DNA of 64,000 nt, taken from assembly GCA_022410635.1 (NCBI GenBank), contig JAJVDF010000135.1, positions 1,112,439 through 1,176,438 of the forward strand, given 5' to 3'. This DNA comes from Tretioscincus oriximinensis. Lineage: Eukaryota; Chordata; Lepidosauria; Squamata; Gymnophthalmidae. Position numbers and translations under genes: made by a program. How positions within the stretch are numbered: position 1 is the stretch's first letter; every line of letters begins with the position of its first letter. This document shows positions 41,206-54,514 of the stretch, piece after piece. The notes below the pieces were generated by a model. That model saw only the letters and a program-made list of their open reading frames with translations. It searched no databases and had not been told where the DNA came from.

Positions 41206-41263
41206 ACTGGCTGGGGCAATGGGCTAGATTGGCTCATTAAAGGTAAAAAGTTTACCTGAAGCC
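41206..41263 (-). repeat. Right arm of a 58-bp inverted repeat pair
   Basis: Reverse complement of 40109-40166. The roughly 1.04 kb between the arms holds a CR1 fragment and a SINE. Confidence 0.9.
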
Positions 41264-42263
41264 TGTTCACTTGGCAGAGTTCCAAAACACAGCAATGGAG
41301 TACAAATATAAGTACAAAAATCCTATGTTAGGCACTAGTCCGTGCCATATCTCCATTAAACCTTAATGTGTGATTATGTTGGTGAGTGTCATGAATCCAG
41401 AACTGGAGAGTGTCACGAAGCTTGAAAGGAGTTATTTACTTATATGAGTCAGAGCGTTTTAGGACAAGCTCCTGGGTTCAATCACATCAAACAATTTTCT
41501 TCTATAGTCTTGAAAGCTGATCCATCCATATCAGCAAGGGACAGCCTTCCCAAATGGAATTCCTTCCATTTAGCTTTTCCGAAGGAGAAAAGCATACTGG
41601 ATTTTATTTATCCAAAGTGTTAAAGCAATGGTTCACAAAGTGCGAGGTGGGATTTTCCTGGGGGTACGGGCAGCTATGAAGCATTTCCTATCTTTATTAA
41701 ACCTATTAGATGGTTTAAAGCCTGGTTTAGACATTCAGGCTTGAGATAACAGTTTCTTATTTTAAAATGATTTTATTTAACAATTAGGAAAGTGTCACTT
41801 TGAATCTAAAAGAATAAATCATAGAAGTGGGCAAGGGGGGGAGTATGTTTAATTCCTTCATTTATGTTTTTACACTAAATGTTTTTGTTTTGTTTTATTT
41901 TACTCTGAACTGTGTTGCTTTCATTTTTATTTGTTATCGTTTATGTTTATTTCAAAGGTGACAAAATGCTATTTATAACTATAAGTCTACTGGCATTATA
42001 TTAATCTTCTGCTACTCCCAGTTTTGTTGAGATTGGGACAGACTACTTTTTTTAAAAAAAAATTAGGAAATGCCCCAAAGGATACATATTTAAAGTGAAA
42101 CATAACGTGGTTCATCTCTCCTCCTCTCCTCCTTCCCTCCCTCTCTCCCCCTCTTATGGACCATTCTGTGCATACCAAACAAAATATTGGAACAAAATGG
42201 CACCAGAGTGTGATCCCAGTTAAAACTGGCCTGAGTTGTCTGGCCTGGGGAAGGCTTAAGTCA
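41264..42263. other. Intergenic with a polypyrimidine tract
   Basis: A C/T-only run of about 40 bases lies near 42115-42155. No gene. Confidence 0.35.
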
Positions 42264-42777
42264 TGCAGGAATAGACTGACCAGATGATCCCTTTTGGGGA
42301 ACCCGGTTTGGGGTTTCTACTCCGCCATCCCAGGTGGGGGTGCCATTTTCCCGTTTTATGGGGAATCATAATATGTATATATATATTTAAAATATTTTTA
42401 ATTCACTGCACTACCACTAGGAGGCTCTGGCAACTGAGTCACCATCCCCTCAGTAAATAATAAAAAAATTCTCACACACTTCAAAAAATTCTCATGCACG
42501 TCAAAAAATGTTTTTTTTTTAAGCACTGGGCCACCACTAGGGGGCTCTGGCAACCAGGGCCAACTCTTGAAGGCACCCTTCCCTCAATAAAAAAAATAAA
42601 TGTGAATTTCTTACACACCTCAAAAAATTCTCACGTGTTTCACAGATTTCTCAGGCAGGGATTTTGGAGGCGTATGCTTGTTGGTGGGTGATTTGCATAT
42701 TTATGAATATGCAAGTTAGCATGAATATTAATTACCCTGGTTTGGGCCTCTGAAAATCTGTTCAGTCTATGCAGGAA
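42264..42777. mobile_element. hAT-like non-autonomous element with 8-bp target duplication
   Basis: tgcaggaa is found at 42264-42271 and 42770-42777. Between them, the element (42272-42769, 498 bases) starts tagactgaccagat and its reverse complement starts tagactgaacagat. An 8-bp duplication and short inverted ends fit hAT. Inside is a 120-base tandem duplication. No transposase coding. Confidence 0.75.
42404..42640. repeat. Imperfect tandem duplication, period about 120
   Basis: ctaccactaggaggctctgg-caac at 42411 and ccaccactagggggctctgg-caac at 42531. Each copy is followed by an A-rich tract and cacacacttcaaaaaattct or a close variant. Confidence 0.75.
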
Positions 42778-44071
42778 TGCTTTTTGTGTCCTCGTAGTGT
42801 ACATACAGTAGGTGTATTCGTTGTCGATAATATTAGTCTGAATTGTTTGTGAAATATACATCAATATGTTCTACTGACAATGATGGCACCTTGCTGCTGG
42901 AACTTGGGCAACTAGTGGTGAAAGCATTTGGATGCTAGTGTTTCCATCCTACTCCCACTTTGTATTAGAAATCAGAGATGCATTGGCATGAGGCTCCAAC
43001 CTGGGAGTTGCTTTTAATAATCTTTTTTAAATTGCTTGTGATTTAGCCATACAACTGACATATCAGAATGAAGGTGACAGTTCTCATAATGAAAAATTAT
43101 AATATCGCTTCCATCCATCCTCACCATCATCATGTATTCAAATCTAACCAAGGCAAGTTCATCAGATGGGCATCATTCTTGTCCTTATAAGTTTGCTTTT
43201 CATTGTATGTTTAGGATTATGTGGAAAGAAAAAGGGAAGAGACTGATTGCCATTCCACTTTTCTTTCTTTGGCAAATGTTTGGGAATGTTTACTTCCAGC
43301 CAGTACAAAAGCAGCATTCTTAACATTCTGAAAGCAGCTGCAAAGAAGAAGGATACAAACCTTCAGCACTTGAAAGGAAAGCTCAGGCTGAAGCTACATG
43401 GACATCTTCTTCCTAATACAAATGTGGTGATAACCCACTTCATGTGGATTAATTTTGAGCTACTGGTGAATCCAACAATGGGACTGAGACCTGCTCTCTA
43501 TGTGTATGAGCTTTATGGAACGCTGTGCTACTATCTGAGCAATATTACGTGACTTGTTGTGACCACTGCTTCTTGTGGGCTGACTCAAAAGTGTTACAGA
43601 GGCCACAGAACTTGCGTAGTGATGTAGAAATAACAACAAATGACAAATGATAGAATTATACAAAAACAGCACAAACCTTGTATTTCCTAAAATTAGATCT
43701 GTTGAAACTTTCTTCTTTGTGGTGATTTTTGAGGGTTTTTTTTAGTATCAATTAGGCGTTGGGGTTTAGAGATTTCTGATACATGAGAACGTTTGGGTAC
43801 TTCTAAGAATGCTGTGGATGTGAGCAGTGGCTTGAGAAGGTGGGATCTTGGGGACACTCTTATTGATTAGCATCTTCATTGCCTGCTGACCACAATGCAC
43901 TTCAGTCACATCAAAGCCAGGCTCTCAACTGGAACTTTGCTTCACTCCCATCACACCTAAAGAATTGCTCTGAAACTACTGCTGGATGTGAATGTTGTCA
44001 TAAAAGATCTATGGGAAATGTTGGTAAAAAAAACATCCATTTTATGAATGTTTGTGAAAAAAGAGTACAGA
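42778..44071. other. AT-rich intergenic stretch
   Basis: No gene or clear repeat. Confidence 0.3.
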
Positions 44072-44205
44072 TGCCTTGTCCAGACTGAGCCTTAGACTAT
44101 ACCTTGGAATAGGAACCTACCATGCTAGTAGTCTGTGGCAAGCCCAGAGTACACTGGCATGTGGATGGCCCAGCTCTGTGGGAGCCAGAATAAAGCTCAA
44201 TGGGG
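44072..44205. mobile_element. Palindromic element family B, copy 12 (diverged)
   Basis: cttgtccagactgagcctta, cctaccatgctagtagtctg, ggcatgtggatggcccagct and ccagaataaagctcaatggg. Confidence 0.6.
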
Positions 44206-45307
44206 AGAGAAACAGAAAAAACAGAAACAGAAAGACATAAATATGGGAAAGAACACCATGATTTGTACAGACTATTCCAAAAAAGTAGGATTACTGCTTA
44301 AAAGCAGTAACTTTAATGAATATGGAATAGAGAAAATTTTACCAGGTACAACTTACAATGCCTACAGCACATGAAAGGACCACGCACACACACTTTTTCA
44401 TACCCATTATAGGTGCAAAGTCCTATCACACTTTTTGTGTGGTAATCCTACCAAAGAGGTCATGGGTCCAGTGACTGCTTAACACTTATGCCCAGGCCAC
44501 ACCTAGGAGTAGAATTTACTCCTGATTATGCTTTATTTGCAGAGTGGTATGGGCCCGGTTCACATACTCTGCCACTGTGCAAAATGTATAGTTTCATTCT
44601 CATTGGGCATGTTGTTCAGCATACTGAACCCCTGCTGTGAACTGACTGCTGTCACATGACAGTAGGACTAAACTATTGCTTCCAATGGAGCCTGGCAACA
44701 TTTCCCCATGTTCTGAAAATGGTTTATTTCCAGGGCCATGATTATTAGAGTCTGAAAGAAATGTCCCTCCATGAAAACATTGATCCCAGGTAAAATTTAT
44801 TTCCTAGTTTTGTGTTTTGCATAGGCCAGGAGGCACTGCCAAAATGGCTGGGCACTAACTCTGCTCTTGGTTCAAACAGGGCATTTCTATATTTATTAGT
44901 AGTCTAGATTTGAGAGGGGATTATGGATTTCCTTCTGTTTGCTAGGGTGTTTAAGGGGTGGTGGTAGTCTGCCATCTGGATAAGATGAAGCGCAGATCAG
45001 ATCAGGAGGCCCCAAAAAGTATACTAGGCTACTGGTAGCCTACTGTACATATACATATCTAGGCTACTGATAGACCTGTTTAAGCAAACCATTAGCTAGT
45101 GTCCTAGCATACAGGTGAACCATTTCAATGCTGCAGTTAGCTGTGTCACCAAAATAGTTCTCCTGGCTTTGAAGCTAATTCTGAAGCTCATGGGAGTTTT
45201 GAGATTGCAGATGGTCTGATAATTATTGCATTGTTCCTGTCCAGAGGTCAGGAGCAGCCCAGCAATCTAGACCAACACTGGTAAGTGCAGGAAGGACCAT
45301 AGACAGA
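44206..45307. other. Intergenic, nothing recognised
   Basis: No gene or firm repeat. Confidence 0.3.
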
Positions 45308-45345
45308 ACGTACATGATAGCATATCAATATGCTATCATGTACGT
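45308..45345. repeat. Perfect 38-bp palindrome at an L2 breakpoint
   Basis: Arms acgtacatgatagcatat and atatgctatcatgtacgt are exact complements around a 2-base spacer. L2 coding sequence begins immediately to the right. Confidence 0.95.
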
Positions 45346-46315
45346 GCCATCAATATGCAGATGACACTCAGCTCTACCTCTCTATTCCATCTGAATCAGG
45401 AGAAGTGGTTGAAGTGCTTGACAGGTGCCTGGAGGCAGTGATGGGCTGGATGGGGGGCCAATAAATTGAAGCTGAATCCAAACAAGACGGAGGTGCTGTG
45501 TGTTGGAGCATCCCGGGTCTGTGAAGTGGGGAGGCACCCTGTCCTTGGTGGGGTAGAATTACCCTATAAAGGACAGGTGCGAAATCTTGGGGTGCTTCTG
45601 AACTCTTCACTGACACTTGAAAATCAGGTGGAGGCAGTGGCCAGGAGAGCCTACTTCCAGTTACGTCTGGTTCGCCAGTTACGGCCACTTCTGAACAGAG
45701 ATGATCTAGCCACAGTAATCCACGCTCTGGTAACTTCCAGATTGGACTATTGTAATGTGCTCTATATGGGGCTGCCCTTGAAAACGGTTCGGAAGCTACA
45801 TCTGGTGCAGAATGCAGCAGCTAGACTGCTGATGGACAGCTGGCCGGACACACATCACACCGGTCTTGAAAGAGCTGCACTGCCCGCCCATCCGCTACCG
45901 AGCCCAATTCAAGGTTTTGACTTTAACTTACAAGGTCCTAAATAACTTGGGTCCCAAATATCTAAAGGAACGCCTTCTCCCATACCAACCCGCCCTTCCC
46001 TTAAGATCTGCAGGAGAGGCCCTCCTGGTTGTACCACCCTTTTCAACAGCCAGTGAAGTGGGAACCCGGGCTAGGGCCTTCTTAGTGGTTGCCCCTTGTC
46101 TTTGGAATAGTCTCCCCCTCGATGCATTTGTCATCATCGTTGTATTCTTTTAGAAGGTCCACTTTTACCTGGCCTTTGGCTGAAGAAATGTCATCTCTGT
46201 CCCTACTTTTAAATATTGTTTATACTGTTTTAATTTTGTAGTGATGTTTTACTGTTTTGGCTGCCCTGGACCTTCGGGTATAGGGCGGGGTATAAGTATA
46301 AATAAATAAATAAAT
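45346..46315 (+). pseudogene. L2-type LINE, C-terminal reverse transcriptase and 3' tail
   Basis: Begins in the RT catalytic region (QYADDTQLYLSIPSES). It continues KLNPNKTEVLCVGASRV, VRNLGVLLNSSLTLENQV and HALVTSRLDYCNVLYMGLPL to QNAAARLL. A frameshift near 45865 moves the rest to another frame: LHCPPIRYRAQFKVLTLTYK, LGPKYLKERL, CLWNSLPLDAF. An in-frame stop lies after GWMGGQ. The tail is ccttcgggtatagggcgggg followed by AAAT units. A 5'-truncated dead L2 copy, and the reference for the L2 tails listed elsewhere. Confidence 0.88.
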
Positions 46316-49300
46316 ATTCTTGCACGTATCATACCATTGCAGAGCTGAGAAGTGAAGCATGAAAAACAACATTGGTGTTAATTTCCACCTTCCTTACTGA
46401 TATTGTGTGGACGTACTTCATGTGCTTTCTGCCTCGGTCTCTGCCTGGTCCTGCTTTGAAAGACCAGAAAATGAAGAAGCGAAAAAAATAACAGGACTGC
46501 AATGTCACCATTTTTGGATAAAATACCCTTTTCTGCAGTAGTATTTTTGTTACTTTAAAAGTTTTATTCATATATAATTCTAGAAAGTTCCTTTTCAGGA
46601 GGTGCTACCCTGTGACCTGTACATGATATTGGTGGAAAAGACAGCCTGTATTACTTTTGTTTATAAGAACATATTTCCGGTGATTGATGTTGGAACTGCG
46701 GAAGTATGTTTGCAAGTGAGACTTTAAAACATGAATCAAACAATGTTTGGAATATATATGCTTCTCTGTCAAACATTTCTTAGTCTGGAGTCTGCTGCTA
46801 GCTTGCTTTTCCAGAGGTTTGAAAGACTGTGTGCTAGATTGNAGTCCGGATCAAAAGTGATTATTCTTTTGGACCATCATCTACTCCACATAACTTTCTT
46901 CACAGAAAGCTGAAATTGCTTATAGGGGAAGCTTGCTTTGGGTAAACACATATATTTGCACAGGATTTGCAAGACAGTAACTTCCTAAGATGCTCACATA
47001 TGCAAATGTGATCCATTTGTCCAGGATGCAATGTCACATGCAAGAACATTGACATTGATAAGTAAGCTTTTTCTATGACTTCAGCAAGAGATCAATTTGT
47101 ACTTCTGGGAATTACCTTTTAAGGCTGAAATTCTTTGCGTGTTTACTTGGGTTTTCACTGTACTCCGTCCATTGAGGTTCCAAATAAGTATACAGCTGTG
47201 AGAATATATTTGTGAAACCTTTGGATTTCTCAAGGAATAGTTCTTAAAATGCAATTTGTTTTTTTATATAAGAGTTACTAGGATACATGTTAAAACCTAT
47301 TATTCTCTCTCTTGTATGTGTGATATTCCTAAAGCACTGATATTATAAGAGATCTGGCAACAGTGCTTACTTAGCAAAACATTTACCTGCTGTGGGATCC
47401 TCTTTTGATCCACTAATTGTCTCTTGCTTTCTTATTTAACTAACATCCATTTTACATTTACATTTTTGCATTTTTATTAAACAAATGACTTAAACAATCA
47501 AGGCTGTCGGGGATGACTTTTTAATGTCAGAGTATGATATCTCATTCTGACAACATCCTGATGCTGTCTGACTGACAGTGGACACCCTGTAGACTTGTTT
47601 ATCACCCCAATATAAAGGCCTGTATCCCTGGTCAGTCTCCTTTTTATACCTAGGTCAGCTGGCTACTTGAGGCCCTATTGGCTGGCTCCTCCAGCCTCAC
47701 CCCCTCCCAACCAGGGAATCAGGAAGCCACACCTCTGTCCAATCTTGCGCTTCCCCCCTCCCTCTGGGATATCAAAGGGAGAAAAAAGAAACACAAACCT
47801 TAAAATAGGCAGACACCACACCTATAAAGCTGGAAACAAAGATGCTGCTGGAAGATGAACAGGACTCGTCCTCATCTCGCTCTGATCAAGGAAGAAATAT
47901 GCTGTGTGCATGCAGCCTTGGAAATGGCCTAGAATGATTAGTGTTGCAGAATTTAAACATCTTAATTTAGTTTCCTGTTTGAAATGCACTCTCTCACGCA
48001 CAATCTTTTCTGACCTTTTAAAACACCACCAATTCTGNATTAAATATCTATTTGCCGCTAGCAACATACGCAAAAGGCAAGACATCTGTGTTTCTTTAAC
48101 TCTGCTTATTCAGATAAATGCTCTCTGTATCCATTTGCCAAAGTTATGTCCTTAACAGGTGACTTTTCATTACTTTTTACCATGCCTAAGATTTATTCAC
48201 TTCACAGGTATTTTTAAAAGGCATTTGCCTTATAACCAGTCTTTCCCTACTTAGGAAAGATTAGGAGATCATATTTCATGGGCTCTCCTGGATCCTACTT
48301 CTAAAGCTCTAATGAACTATGGTTGAATGGGCACAGTAATCCACTATTTGCAGGAGCTTGTTAAAAGTCACTGATTCCATTATAATAACCAACTACATAT
48401 GATCAGATTACTTAGTGGAATAACGGCTCAGGGTAAGATGTTAGGGCCTGAACTTGCAGTCACAGGGCTGAATGGGAGCTTTCCTGTTCGCTTCAGTGAA
48501 GTTCAAGCTGTCTTGAAAAACAGATGATATGATGAATGAGGACTGCCCTTCCAAGCCAAGAAGTATAATGCTTTCCTTTCATTTGCTTTTTTTGGCAGTT
48601 CTACCAAGTAAGGAAGCAATGGTATTCTAACAAGCATAGCTGCTGGAATATGGCTAACATTTCTTTATCACCTAGACCTTGATCCCCATTAGGAAGTCAT
48701 TTACAGTTAGAACAGGAATTCTATTGTTAGCTTAAGGTCATTTATGCACTTGGTAAAGAGGAACTTGGGCTGTATTGCTTTCTCATATTTTAAAAAATAT
48801 TAATGGGCTCTTTTTCTAGAAGCAAATGAAGCTCAAAACAAACAACGGTCCTATTCCCACTTCAGCAAACAATCTAGTTTGGGAGGAAAGAAGATGGAAT
48901 TTGGATTCGGTTCTGTTTCTTTTCCTTCTCCCCAAACTAGACTTTCTGGCCCTACTGGAGCCAGGAAAAGAGATTATTTTTGGGTGGAGATTATTTGGGG
49001 GTTGGAACCTCCCCCCAGCCAGCCACCAGTTAGGAGTGTTCCCAGGGGATGTGTATAGAAAGAGAAGGTGCTGTTTCCCCTCCATGCACACTCAAATGGA
49101 CCCCCATCTTCTCTGAAAAAGTTAGACATGGTGAGACTAATCAGAAAGTAGCACCCCCTCCATTTTTGAACAACATTGGTCCCCCTGGTTTTTCCCTCCA
49201 ATGGCTAAGGTTTGAAAAACTATGTAGCTGCACAAATATCAGCATTGGAAAAACAACTGATTGTCTTGAGCCAGCTGTGGCACCACAGCTGGCAGCTCTT

Positions 49301-51794
49301 GGAACTGGCAGTTATTTTAAAAAATGTACCAGTACCAAAGGCAGGTGCACACCACAACTTAAAAACAGCTACAATGCCATAATCTGAAATATAGCAATCG
49401 CATGTCCGTGCACAGCAAACTTGTATAGTCTGTGACCAAAGCCCCAGTTCCATAATATTGTTCATTGATCTCGTCACAGTACAAGTTTGAGAATTTTTTT
49501 TATTTACAACAACCATGATAAACAACTGTTTATCATCTCGCATGTAATTTGTGCACATGCATATGGTCATGAGAATAGTAATCTTCCATCCCTGACTAAA
49601 CATATCTAACTCTGCTTACCATTTAAAAAATTACAGTAAGCAAGCAGATAAACAAATAGTATGTCCAAAGTGGGTTATGAATAATTTCTATTGTATCCAA
49701 TATTAAAGGATGAAACAAAAATTAGAAGCCTTTCCAATCATATTTATTTATATTACCCCATTCATCTCACTTTGAAACAGCTGAAAGTAGTTTTCCTTTC
49801 TGTATTCCTATTGTGCCTGAACACATATACAAAACAGTTGCTTTGTCTAAGAAATTGTTGGAGAAAGGCATTCCTTTTGAAAAGGGTGGGGGAAGTATGT
49901 TTGTAAGACTTTGAGACTCTTCTGATCTGGACAATAACAGGCTCTGTCAGAGAGCTGTAGAATAATTCCCCAAAGGTACCACCCAAGTCTGGAGAACTAT
50001 ACTTCAGTACTGTAATTAAGGATCTGCCTACTGATAAGGATGCTGACCTAAGCCAGTTTCTGTTAGGCCCAGACACATGGAAAAGGCCACTGAACTGAGT
50101 GTGCATTACCTTCCATTACTAATAGGATCTCCCAGTTGCACTGAAATTGAAAGAGACATAAACAAATGAAAATGTGTCACTGTAATGAGTTCAAGTCTTT
50201 AATCTGTGGGAACAGGACAGGATTGAGATGGCAGATGGACTGTATATGGAACTCAAGATCACAACTGTTGACATTTATTTAGTTCGAATTGTTTGCAAAG
50301 GAGGTGGATTTATCATATCCTAGAGTCAAAGCTGGTATTGAAACATTTACTGTGATGTTACTTGTTGGTCAAAATGAGCTCAAAGCTAGCTAGGCTGTTT
50401 CTATTAACGAATATTTTTCAGATCTAATGTGTATGTAATCATAGGAAACATCTACAGAAGCTGAAAGTTAATTTGGTGCCAGGCATCAACATGAGCCTTT
50501 AGCGCCTCCAGTTCCATGATGGAAGATTGTAGGTTTACTACTGTTCTAGAGTTGTGGTGTGCAGTATCTTCTCTTTGAAGCTGAGAGGGGAAATTTCTCC
50601 AGATTTGAGGACACAAAACAGATGTCTTTTTCATTGCACTGGGAAGGGTCTTGGAAGAAAGCCATTCAATGTATGATCAGAAAAAGATTGAGGGAGCCTG
50701 GACCAGCTAAGATGTTCACATGGCTTCTTTATATCCACCGGTGGCAGTAGGACTGCCTGAGCATACTGCATGATCTGAGTTCTTTTTCCCACTCAGTGAC
50801 CAAGTCTGTAGAGTCATGACACAGACTAAGCCATAGCCATTTAATTTCTTTTGTGTTCTGCCTCTTAACTTAACTTTGGGGTCATCTGCCAGCCCAATTT
50901 TAGATTGTAGTGCAGGACAACTATTTAATAGACTGAAAACACAGGATATGCAATCATTTGAGACAAGGCAGCCAATCAGAGACTAGTGACATGACTAGGA
51001 AGCAGCCTCAGTTTGTTTGTATTTCTATCCTGTCTCTGTGATGGTAGCAATAATAAAACCAAAGTACAAAAGTCAACATATTTTACATATTAAACACAGA
51101 AACTGCAACAGTGTCTGATGATATTTTTCAGCCAAAGAGCAGGATAAGGAGATGCATCAGCAATTTTTTTTTTGAATATGTACAATGATGATTCTTGATA
51201 TACCTCCAGAGCAAGTCAGTTCCCCAGTCTGGAGCCACCACTGAGAAAGCCATATCTTAGTTCCCTCCCTTTACTGTTGAAAGTGTTGGCTGGAACAGCA
51301 GATTAATTGTAGCAGTCAAGGCCTTAGATCTGATTTACACAGACCTACTTTAATCCACATTAGTTAATGCATATTAGCTTGATATTGATTAGCTGTTGCC
51401 ACATGTGTGTGCATTCAATAGCTTGATTCACCTTACCAATGGAACAATGTGTGCTGCTGAGTGAACAACAAACTGTTACACATTTAATCGCACATAGGAT
51501 CTAGCTCACTTCAGCACTGCTAGAAAGGAATTTCCAAAATTCAGCACTTCTTTATGGACAGCTCAGAAGCTACACTTCTCAAGGGAACTCTGGATCAAAG
51601 CTGTGGAAACAATGTCATTTCGGCTTGACTGTCCAGATCTGTTCTACGTACAAATACGCTGTTGCTAATATATTTTAGCAGCATTCATTGTATGTAGGAC
51701 AAATCAGTGTGATATATTAGGAAAGTTTTTCAAGGAGGTTCTACTACCTATTTAAAGTTTAGTAGCACTATTCCATGTAGACAATGTGGAATTT
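46316..51794. other. Long repeat-poor intergenic stretch
   Basis: About 5.5 kb without a recognised gene. GC-richer patches at 47490-47780 and 48880-49200 have no coding content that I recognise. A 22-base palindrome with two CAGCTG E-boxes lies at 49271-49292. This is one of the least repeat-loaded parts of the desert. Confidence 0.35.
49271..49292. promoter_or_regulatory. Palindrome with paired CAGCTG E-boxes
   Basis: ccagctgtgg-ca-ccacagctgg is an exact dyad. Paired E-boxes can bind bHLH dimers; functional relevance is unknown. Confidence 0.25.
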
Positions 51795-51985
51795 TGACCT
51801 CTACTGGCCCCCACTATTCGAAAGCAAGAAATTGCAGTTAGAGAAATGAGAACCATCATTGTGTGGTGGAGAAGATAGAATGTAAGCCTTTGGACACAAA
51901 ATAGCTTGTAAGCTTCTTTGAATCCCTTCGTGTGAGAAAAGTGGGATATAAAAACCCAGTTCTCCTTCTCCTGAAAACACATTAC
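51795..51985 (+). mobile_element. SINE with Sauria-like 3' tail
   Basis: ctactggcccccactattcg, aaagcaagaaattgcagtta, cattgtgtggtggagaagat and agcttctttgaatcccttcg, then gagaaaagtgggatataaaa. The same head and tail recur at 62870-63040. Confidence 0.6.
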
Positions 51986-54241
51986 CAGGCCTGTCCAAAA
52001 ATGGACTAAATTCTGAGTTGCCTAATTTACTGGCTGATTTGCTTGATTGTGCTAGATTATTCTGAGTAGACAAGTAGTGGAATGAACCTCTGTCAGTCTT
52101 CCACCAGAATTTCTAGTTTGTGATGGAAGATTGTGGATTTTTTTAATCATCTCAGAATAATAGAAATCTTTATTAATTTATTCTTGGATTTTTCTAGTGG
52201 TTTTTTTGTGGGCCAATCTATTTTCAGTTTAGGTATGAATGTATTTAGAAAGTTTAGGTTGCCATGGGATCGCTTTAGAAGCACACTACCACACATCTGT
52301 ATAGCTATATAGCCTGGAAAGCAAAGAAGTTTGTTTGTTTAAATCCCACTCTTTACTATTGGCCTCATGGTAGATAACAGAAGGTTGATTTTAAAAAACA
52401 ACCCACATTAATTAAATATTTTAAAAGATCTATACCATTCCTTGTCTGCACTGTCAGTGTTCATTAGAATGCTCTAATGGTAAATCTCTGGAGAAGATGA
52501 TGAGAATGAGTATGATAAAATGGCTGACTTCTACTGTGGTAACCTAAGGAGCCCCAGGTGGAAACATTGAAATGTAGAATAATGGTTCCCAGTTTTGGTG
52601 TTCCTCTCAATCAGAGCAGCAGCAGAAGTGTGAGGAGCATGCCGCTATCATTGCAAGCATTGAAATCACTATATGAACGATGTTCATTTAGAGTGTTGAC
52701 AGTGCCTTTGGGTGGAAACTGCCTCTCTCTAGCAATTTTTTGGTTTTTCTTGTTATATAACCATAATCTTAGGAAATCCTTCCTGTTGTTTCATTGGTAT
52801 TTTTGAAAGACTACTGCATGTGTGTGTTACTATGTATGCTTACTAATGTTTGTATATAAATTATTTTGATATCTCTGATTTCTTATTTAATACTTTCAGA
52901 ATGTGACAAAATTAAAGGGAAAAACTCTTGGGAATTGTTTTTGATTATGTACAGAGTGTCTGGCAATATGTTGAAAGAGCATACTCTCTTGGTTGAAACC
53001 TATCTTGATGGCTAGGAAATTATCTTGCTAACTATCCACTTTACTATAGCTAGTTTTCTTTCCTTCAGGGTAGAAGTCAAGCCCCTCTAACTGTTTTAAA
53101 TAGCATCCTATAGATACCCAGGGTATGGAATGTGGTTTCAATAGCTAAAGAGTGATTTATATGGTCAGTCTTACAATTACCTAAAACTGATAAGGAAAAC
53201 TATTAAGGCTAAGCCATTATGTGATTCTTGCAAGTTTTCTTAGTATTGCATCATTCATTCAAAGAAACTGCCTTTGCTTTCAGTATTTATCTGTATTTAC
53301 AGCATTCATATCTGCACCTCCTTGGCATAGAAAAATAATTAATCACTCCTAGCATAGAACCTGAAAATAATTATGTGAAAATAATTTCATTTAAATTTCT
53401 GCTATTTTTCATGTCCATGCCTTTGTCTAATAGCTTGTGAGATTCTATTTAAACAATCAAATTCATACATCTGGATCTGAGACAAGACTCAAAACAGTGT
53501 GTCTACAGTGTTATTCAAATGGTACGTGCCTCTTGAAGCCACACCCATGGCAACGTGAACTGTGTTTACATGCACATCAACTGAAGCTTAATCTGGATTA
53601 AGCAGCAGTATATGTGGATTTGATTTATGTAATCTACCATTAACCCACTTTAGAGGCCTCTTAGCACACATTTGATATAGAATAGCACCAGTCCTATGAA
53701 GACAATGTATACTAATGTCAATATATACTAAAAGGGCTTGGATTCATTTATGTATATGTATCTTATTAAGTCTTTACATAATAAATAAAATCCTTGCTTA
53801 TGGTTCAAGGGAATTCTAATAATACTGGGAACAGATTGATTTTAAAATTAAAAACAAAATTAGGAAGTCATTTCAAAGAGTGTTGCAGTGACAACTTCAC
53901 TTGTCTACACACTGACTGAGTAAACATTTGTTCTGGAAACGAAAAGAAAATATTTGGATGCTGTTCTTAGAATAACTGATAACAGAACCAACAAAATGAG
54001 AGATGAGGCACCATTTGGTCTTAATGAAATTGATTTATCCCTCTATATAATTGATACTATTTTGTATGTGTGCCAATACATTGGTATTTTGGATTGAGAT
54101 CTTATACATTTATTGTTGTTTTATTCAATTTACTACACCTATAAAATAAAATATATATATTCTAAAAATGAAACTCAAGTTTTGGCCACAGTATTATCAA
54201 ATATAATATATTTCTTTTTCTCAGAAGAAAATATTAAACAC
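51986..54241. other. AT-rich intergenic stretch
   Basis: No gene or clear repeat. Short frames only. Confidence 0.3.
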
Positions 54242-54400
54242 AAGATTTATTTATTTATTTACATTTATATTCCACCTTATAAGCAAAGGTCTCAGTATGG
54301 ATCAGAATAAAAAAAATATAAAAATAGATTGTTCTATTTTAATTTAAAAACACAACAGTCTAAAAAACCCACAGGTCTCATATAGACTTGCCCATGCTTC
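54242..54400 (-). mobile_element. L2-type LINE 3' tail, antisense
   Basis: agatttatttatttatttac, tatattccaccttataagca and aaggtctcagtatggatcag. Confidence 0.55.
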
Positions 54401-54514
54401 AATTTTGCAAACTGAGAGTAGCAGAGCAGGCAAGGTGGCATTTTCTGGGCCAGTGAAAATGTGTCAGGCATCAGGTACCTGATTAAAACAAACAGAATGT
54501 AGTCTTGCAGGGAA

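Noticed and set aside
45466..45945. A 159-codon host gene
   Set aside because: Matches the L2-type reverse transcriptase C-terminus, frameshifted and 5'-truncated.
47500..47830. Possible solo LTR (tgtcgggg start, GC-rich promoter-like body)
   Set aside because: No paired terminal CA, poly(A) signal or flanking duplication could be identified.
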